From positions 1 to 57,456 of the forward strand of contig NZ_JACTAC010000012.1 of assembly GCF_014486675.1 (NCBI RefSeq): 57,456 bases of DNA, read 5' to 3'. A program made the translations under genes and the position numbers. Below the pieces are notes generated by a model. It made no database searches and was not told the DNA's origin. It was given only the letters and a program-made list of their open reading frames with translations. Below are positions 54,420-57,456 of the stretch, in pieces (within the stretch, counting starts at the first letter, position 1; the number at the start of each line of letters is the position of its first letter). The stretch comes from Flavobacterium macrobrachii. GTDB taxonomy: Bacteria > Bacteroidota > Bacteroidia > Flavobacteriales > Flavobacteriaceae.

Positions 54420-57400
54420 ATGAAAAAAAAATACTTCCTTTTATTATTACTCTTAATTGTTAATTTTACTATTCAAGCACAAACAAGTTGTAGTAATGCA
54501 ACTCTGATTACTATAAATGGAGGTTGTTTGAATGCAAATGTTAGCGATAACACTCAAGACCTTCCGAATATTTCAGGATGTACCGGTAGTACCTCTTTTC
54601 AAAGAGAACGTTGGTATAGATTTGTTGTAACAAGTGGTCCGCAAAGTGTTACAATCACTGCCAACGCTACTAATCGAAACTTATTTTTACAATTAATTTC
54701 CTCAACTTCTGCCTGTACAGGATTAACTCAAATAGCCTGTGCAAATAACGACACTAACAACAATTCAAATCAAACAGAAACTATTACTACTACCTTAAAC
54801 AATGGCACATATTACATCAAAGTTGTTAATGTTGGTAGCGCAAATTCGAATATGAATTTGACTTCATTATGTGTAACATCTCCACCAGCAAATAACAATT
54901 GCAGCGGTGCAACCAATCTGACTGTAAACCCCAGCACTACCTGTAGCACAAGTACAAATGGCAGTACTATTGGCGCTACCCAATCGCAATCTGGTTGTAC
55001 TGGCACCGCAGATGACGATGTTTGGTATAGCTTTACAGCCACTTCATCTGCTCATACAATTACCGTTACCCCAGGAACATTAACAGACGCTGTCTTACAG
55101 GTTTTTAGTGGTTCTTGTGGGAGTTTAACAAGCTTGGGATGTGTTGATAATACTTTCGGAAGCTCAACCGAAACCATAACTTTAAATAGTTTGACACCAA
55201 CAAATATTTACTATGTTAGAGTTTATAGTTTTGGCTCAAGTACTGGTAATGGTAGCTTCAGTTTATGTGTTACCACTCCTCCTAATCCATGTTCAACAAT
55301 AACAAATATAAGTTCATGTGGAAATATAACAAATGCGACTTTTACATCAGGAACAGGAATTTATGCTACCTCTGGTTGTGGTTCTTCTACTTCTGGAAGC
55401 GAATTAATATACAGTTTTACACCAACAGTTACAGGAGCATACTCAATAAGTCAAACAAGTTCTCACAGTACAATAGATTATCAATTTAAGAACAGTATTG
55501 GAGGTTGTAATGGAACAACAGGATGGAACTGTATTGGCAGTATAAATGGTTCCAGCACGAGCCCTACATTTAATTTAATTGCTGGAACTACATATTACAT
55601 ACTTATGGATGCTCAGAACACAACTGGCGGAAATGTAAGTTTTTCAATTCAATGTTCACCAACAATCCCTTCAAATGACGAATGTATCAACTCGACTCCT
55701 TTAACCGTTAACACTTCTAACAGTTGTTCAGTCACTACAAATGGAACCACTGTAGGGGCAATTCAATCACAACCAGGCTGTACAGGGAATGCTGATGACG
55801 ATGTTTGGTATAATTTTACCGCAACAAGTACATCACATATTATCAGTATCTCTGCTATATCAATGAACAACATAGTATTTCAAGTTTTTAGAGGCTCATG
55901 TGGTAGCCTTATAAGCCTAAATTGCACAAACAATACTACGGGATTTAGCACAGAGACAACAACCCTTACAGGATTAACAGTTGGTTTAAATTATTATGTT
56001 AGAATTTATAGTAATTCGAATGGAACTGGACAAGGCACCTTTACCATCTGTGTTTCAACACCTGTAAATCCATGTTCAGCTATAAATAACATTTCTAGCT
56101 GCAATACAGTAGTTAACTTGAATGTACCTGCAGGAAATGGGTTTTACAACACATCGGCTTGTGGATGGTCAACACCAGGAAGTGAAACAATATATACATT
56201 TACACCTTCAATAACTGGTCCTTATAGTATTTCTCAAACTAGCTCTTTTACTTTTATTGATTATCAGTTTAAATTAGCAAGTTCAGGATGCGGAGCTACT
56301 GGATGGACTTGTATTGATGATATGACAGGTAACTCTAATAGTCCTACTTTTAATCTGACAGCAGGAACAACTTATTATTTACTTTTAGATCCTGAAAGCA
56401 ATACTGGTGGAGCTGTTACGTTTTCAATAAACTGTCCTGCACCGCCTGTTACTAACGATAATTGCTCCACAGCTATTCCTCTATCAGTTAGTTCTGATTG
56501 TAATTATTCAACATATTCTAATACAGGAGCAACATCTAGTCCAAGTGTTCCTGCTCCGGGTTGTGCAGGCTACTCTGGTGGTGACATATGGTTCACTGTA
56601 GTAGTACCTGCAAATGGTTCTATTAGAGTTGATACCAGACAAGGTACCATTACAGACAGTGGAATGGCTATTTATACTGGTTCGTGTGGATCTCTAAACT
56701 TGTTAGAATGCGATGATGATGATAGTTCAAATGGTATGATGTCTATGATTGATTTAACAGGGTTAACACCAGGAATAACTTTATATGTTAGATTTTGGGA
56801 ATTTGGAAATGACAATAATGGTACATTTGGTATATGTGTAACATCACCTGAACCATGTGTTGCTGGAAATGGGATTGGAAATACAACCGATGGTTGTCCT
56901 AACATTTCCTCAGGAGGTTTAGGTTTGCTAGGTTCAGATCCCGATCCAATAAGCTCATGCAATTCATCTGCTTGTGTAGATTTAGAAGCTACATATTTAA
57001 CTTTAGGTTCTCCTACTTCATATTCCGTTGAACAAATAGCATATAATCCACCTTATCAATACAATTGTCTTACCAATCCTATAAGCGTAAACATAGATGA
57101 TGTTTGGTCACCTGTAATAAATTTACCCTTTAATTTTTGTTTTTATAACAACACATATAGCTCTTGTATAGTTGGTTCAAATGGTATGATTTCATTTAAT
57201 ACAGGCAATGCAAACGGTTCAACTGGATGGAGATTTGATGAAAACCTACCTAGTTTAGATGAAGCCTTATTTTCTAACACAATATATGGTGTTTATCATG
57301 ATATAGATCCTAGTAAAGGTGGTGAAGTTGGTTGGGAGTTAATCACTTTGGATACTGGTTGTAGAGCATTAGTTGCAGCATGGAATGATGTTCCGATGTT

Positions 57401-57456
57401 TTCAAATAATTCAATTTTATATTCGGGTATGATCGTTCTTTACGAAAACACTAATA
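54420..57456 (+). CDS. Large secreted repeat protein (partial, runs off the right edge)
   Basis: At least 1012 residues without a stop. A signal peptide (MKKKYFLLLLLLIVNFTIQA) starts at ATG 54420, followed by Ser/Thr/Asn/Cys-rich beta domains. Two domain types alternate. Type A (about 54880-55270 and 55665-56060) has GCTGTADDDVWYSFTAT, VLQVFSGSCGSLTSLGC and YYVRVYSFGSS, like PPC pre-peptidase domains. Type B (55280-55660 and 56065-56440) has ATSGCGSSTSGSELIYSFTP and YYILMDAQNTTGGNVSFSIQ. A further A-like domain follows (GGDIWFTVVVPANGSIRV). This layout is typical of T9SS-exported adhesins; the sorting domain would be beyond the window. Function inferred. Confidence 0.85.
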   Translation, partial: MKKKYFLLLLLLIVNFTIQAQTSCSNATLITINGGCLNANVSDNTQDLPNISGCTGSTSFQRERWYRFVVTSGPQSVTITANATNRNLFLQLISSTSACTGLTQIACANNDTNNNSNQTETITTTLNNGTYYIKVVNVGSANSNMNLTSLCVTSPPANNNCSGATNLTVNPSTTCSTSTNGSTIGATQSQSGCTGTADDDVWYSFTATSSAHTITVTPGTLTDAVLQVFSGSCGSLTSLGCVDNTFGSSTETITLNSLTPTNIYYVRVYSFGSSTGNGSFSLCVTTPPNPCSTITNISSCGNITNATFTSGTGIYATSGCGSSTSGSELIYSFTPTVTGAYSISQTSSHSTIDYQFKNSIGGCNGTTGWNCIGSINGSSTSPTFNLIAGTTYYILMDAQNTTGGNVSFSIQCSPTIPSNDECINSTPLTVNTSNSCSVTTNGTTVGAIQSQPGCTGNADDDVWYNFTATSTSHIISISAISMNNIVFQVFRGSCGSLISLNCTNNTTGFSTETTTLTGLTVGLNYYVRIYSNSNGTGQGTFTICVSTPVNPCSAINNISSCNTVVNLNVPAGNGFYNTSACGWSTPGSETIYTFTPSITGPYSISQTSSFTFIDYQFKLASSGCGATGWTCIDDMTGNSNSPTFNLTAGTTYYLLLDPESNTGGAVTFSINCPAPPVTNDNCSTAIPLSVSSDCNYSTYSNTGATSSPSVPAPGCAGYSGGDIWFTVVVPANGSIRVDTRQGTITDSGMAIYTGSCGSLNLLECDDDDSSNGMMSMIDLTGLTPGITLYVRFWEFGNDNNGTFGICVTSPEPCVAGNGIGNTTDGCPNISSGGLGLLGSDPDPISSCNSSACVDLEATYLTLGSPTSYSVEQIAYNPPYQYNCLTNPISVNIDDVWSPVINLPFNFCFYNNTYSSCIVGSNGMISFNTGNANGSTGWRFDENLPSLDEALFSNTIYGVYHDIDPSKGGEVGWELITLDTGCRALVAAWNDVPMFSNNSILYSGMIVLYENTN

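Overview
The window looks like a chromosomal segment of a low-GC Flavobacteriaceae bacterium (Bacteroidota), most likely Flavobacterium or a close relative. The evidence is TAnnTTTG-type -7 promoter boxes, an almost complete lack of Shine-Dalgarno sites except at rpsU, a SusC/SusD pair, a type IX secretion (T9SS) sorting domain, lipoproteins with Asp-rich stretches after the lipobox Cys, and an RNA polymerase/ribosomal gene order usual for this family. Assignment to a genus is inference.

Layout. 1-390: a 21-bp minisatellite running off the left edge. 392-15754 (minus strand): the information-processing block, in transcription order rpsU, xerC, hpf, three tRNAs (Thr-TGT, Tyr-GTA, Thr-GGT), tuf, tRNA-Trp, secE, nusG, rplK, rplA, rplJ, rplL, rpoB, rpoC and a DUF3467 gene. 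15994-24845: housekeeping and envelope genes (acyl-CoA dehydrogenase, HhH protein, PspC-like protein, DUF2851 protein, a PNGase F-type deglycosidase whose signal peptide is out of frame by one A, a cystathionine beta-synthase-type enzyme, a putative porin). 24951-32298: a SusC-SusD-lipoprotein locus followed by a T9SS-exported subtilisin. 32486-35919: rnhB, lipB, lysS.

The most notable region is 35662-44689. A 9,001-bp integrative element sits inside the lysS coding sequence. It is bounded by identical 27-bp direct repeats and carries a tyrosine recombinase, a small HTH (excisionase-like) protein and a gene II-type replication protein. It replaces the 3' end of lysS with its own version plus a terminator, and leaves the old lysS 3' end stranded at 44663-44890. 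Its cargo is a PD-(D/E)xK nuclease followed by two tandem paralogous small proteins, a roughly 170-nt strongly base-paired segment likely to be a structured RNA, a membrane protein, a secreted protein, a UPF0489 (peptide-arginase-like) protein and a small orphan. The nuclease cassette is the best candidate here for an undescribed defence system; that is inference from fold and context.

44949-50114: a probable copper locus with two tandem MbnP/di-haem peroxidase (MbnH-like) lipoprotein pairs, an outer-membrane barrel and a Cys-motif protein. 50247-54247: two small secreted proteins, hemL, a LysM glucosaminidase and a PLP desulfhydrase/deaminase. 54420 to the right edge: the start of a very large secreted repeat protein, incomplete in this window.
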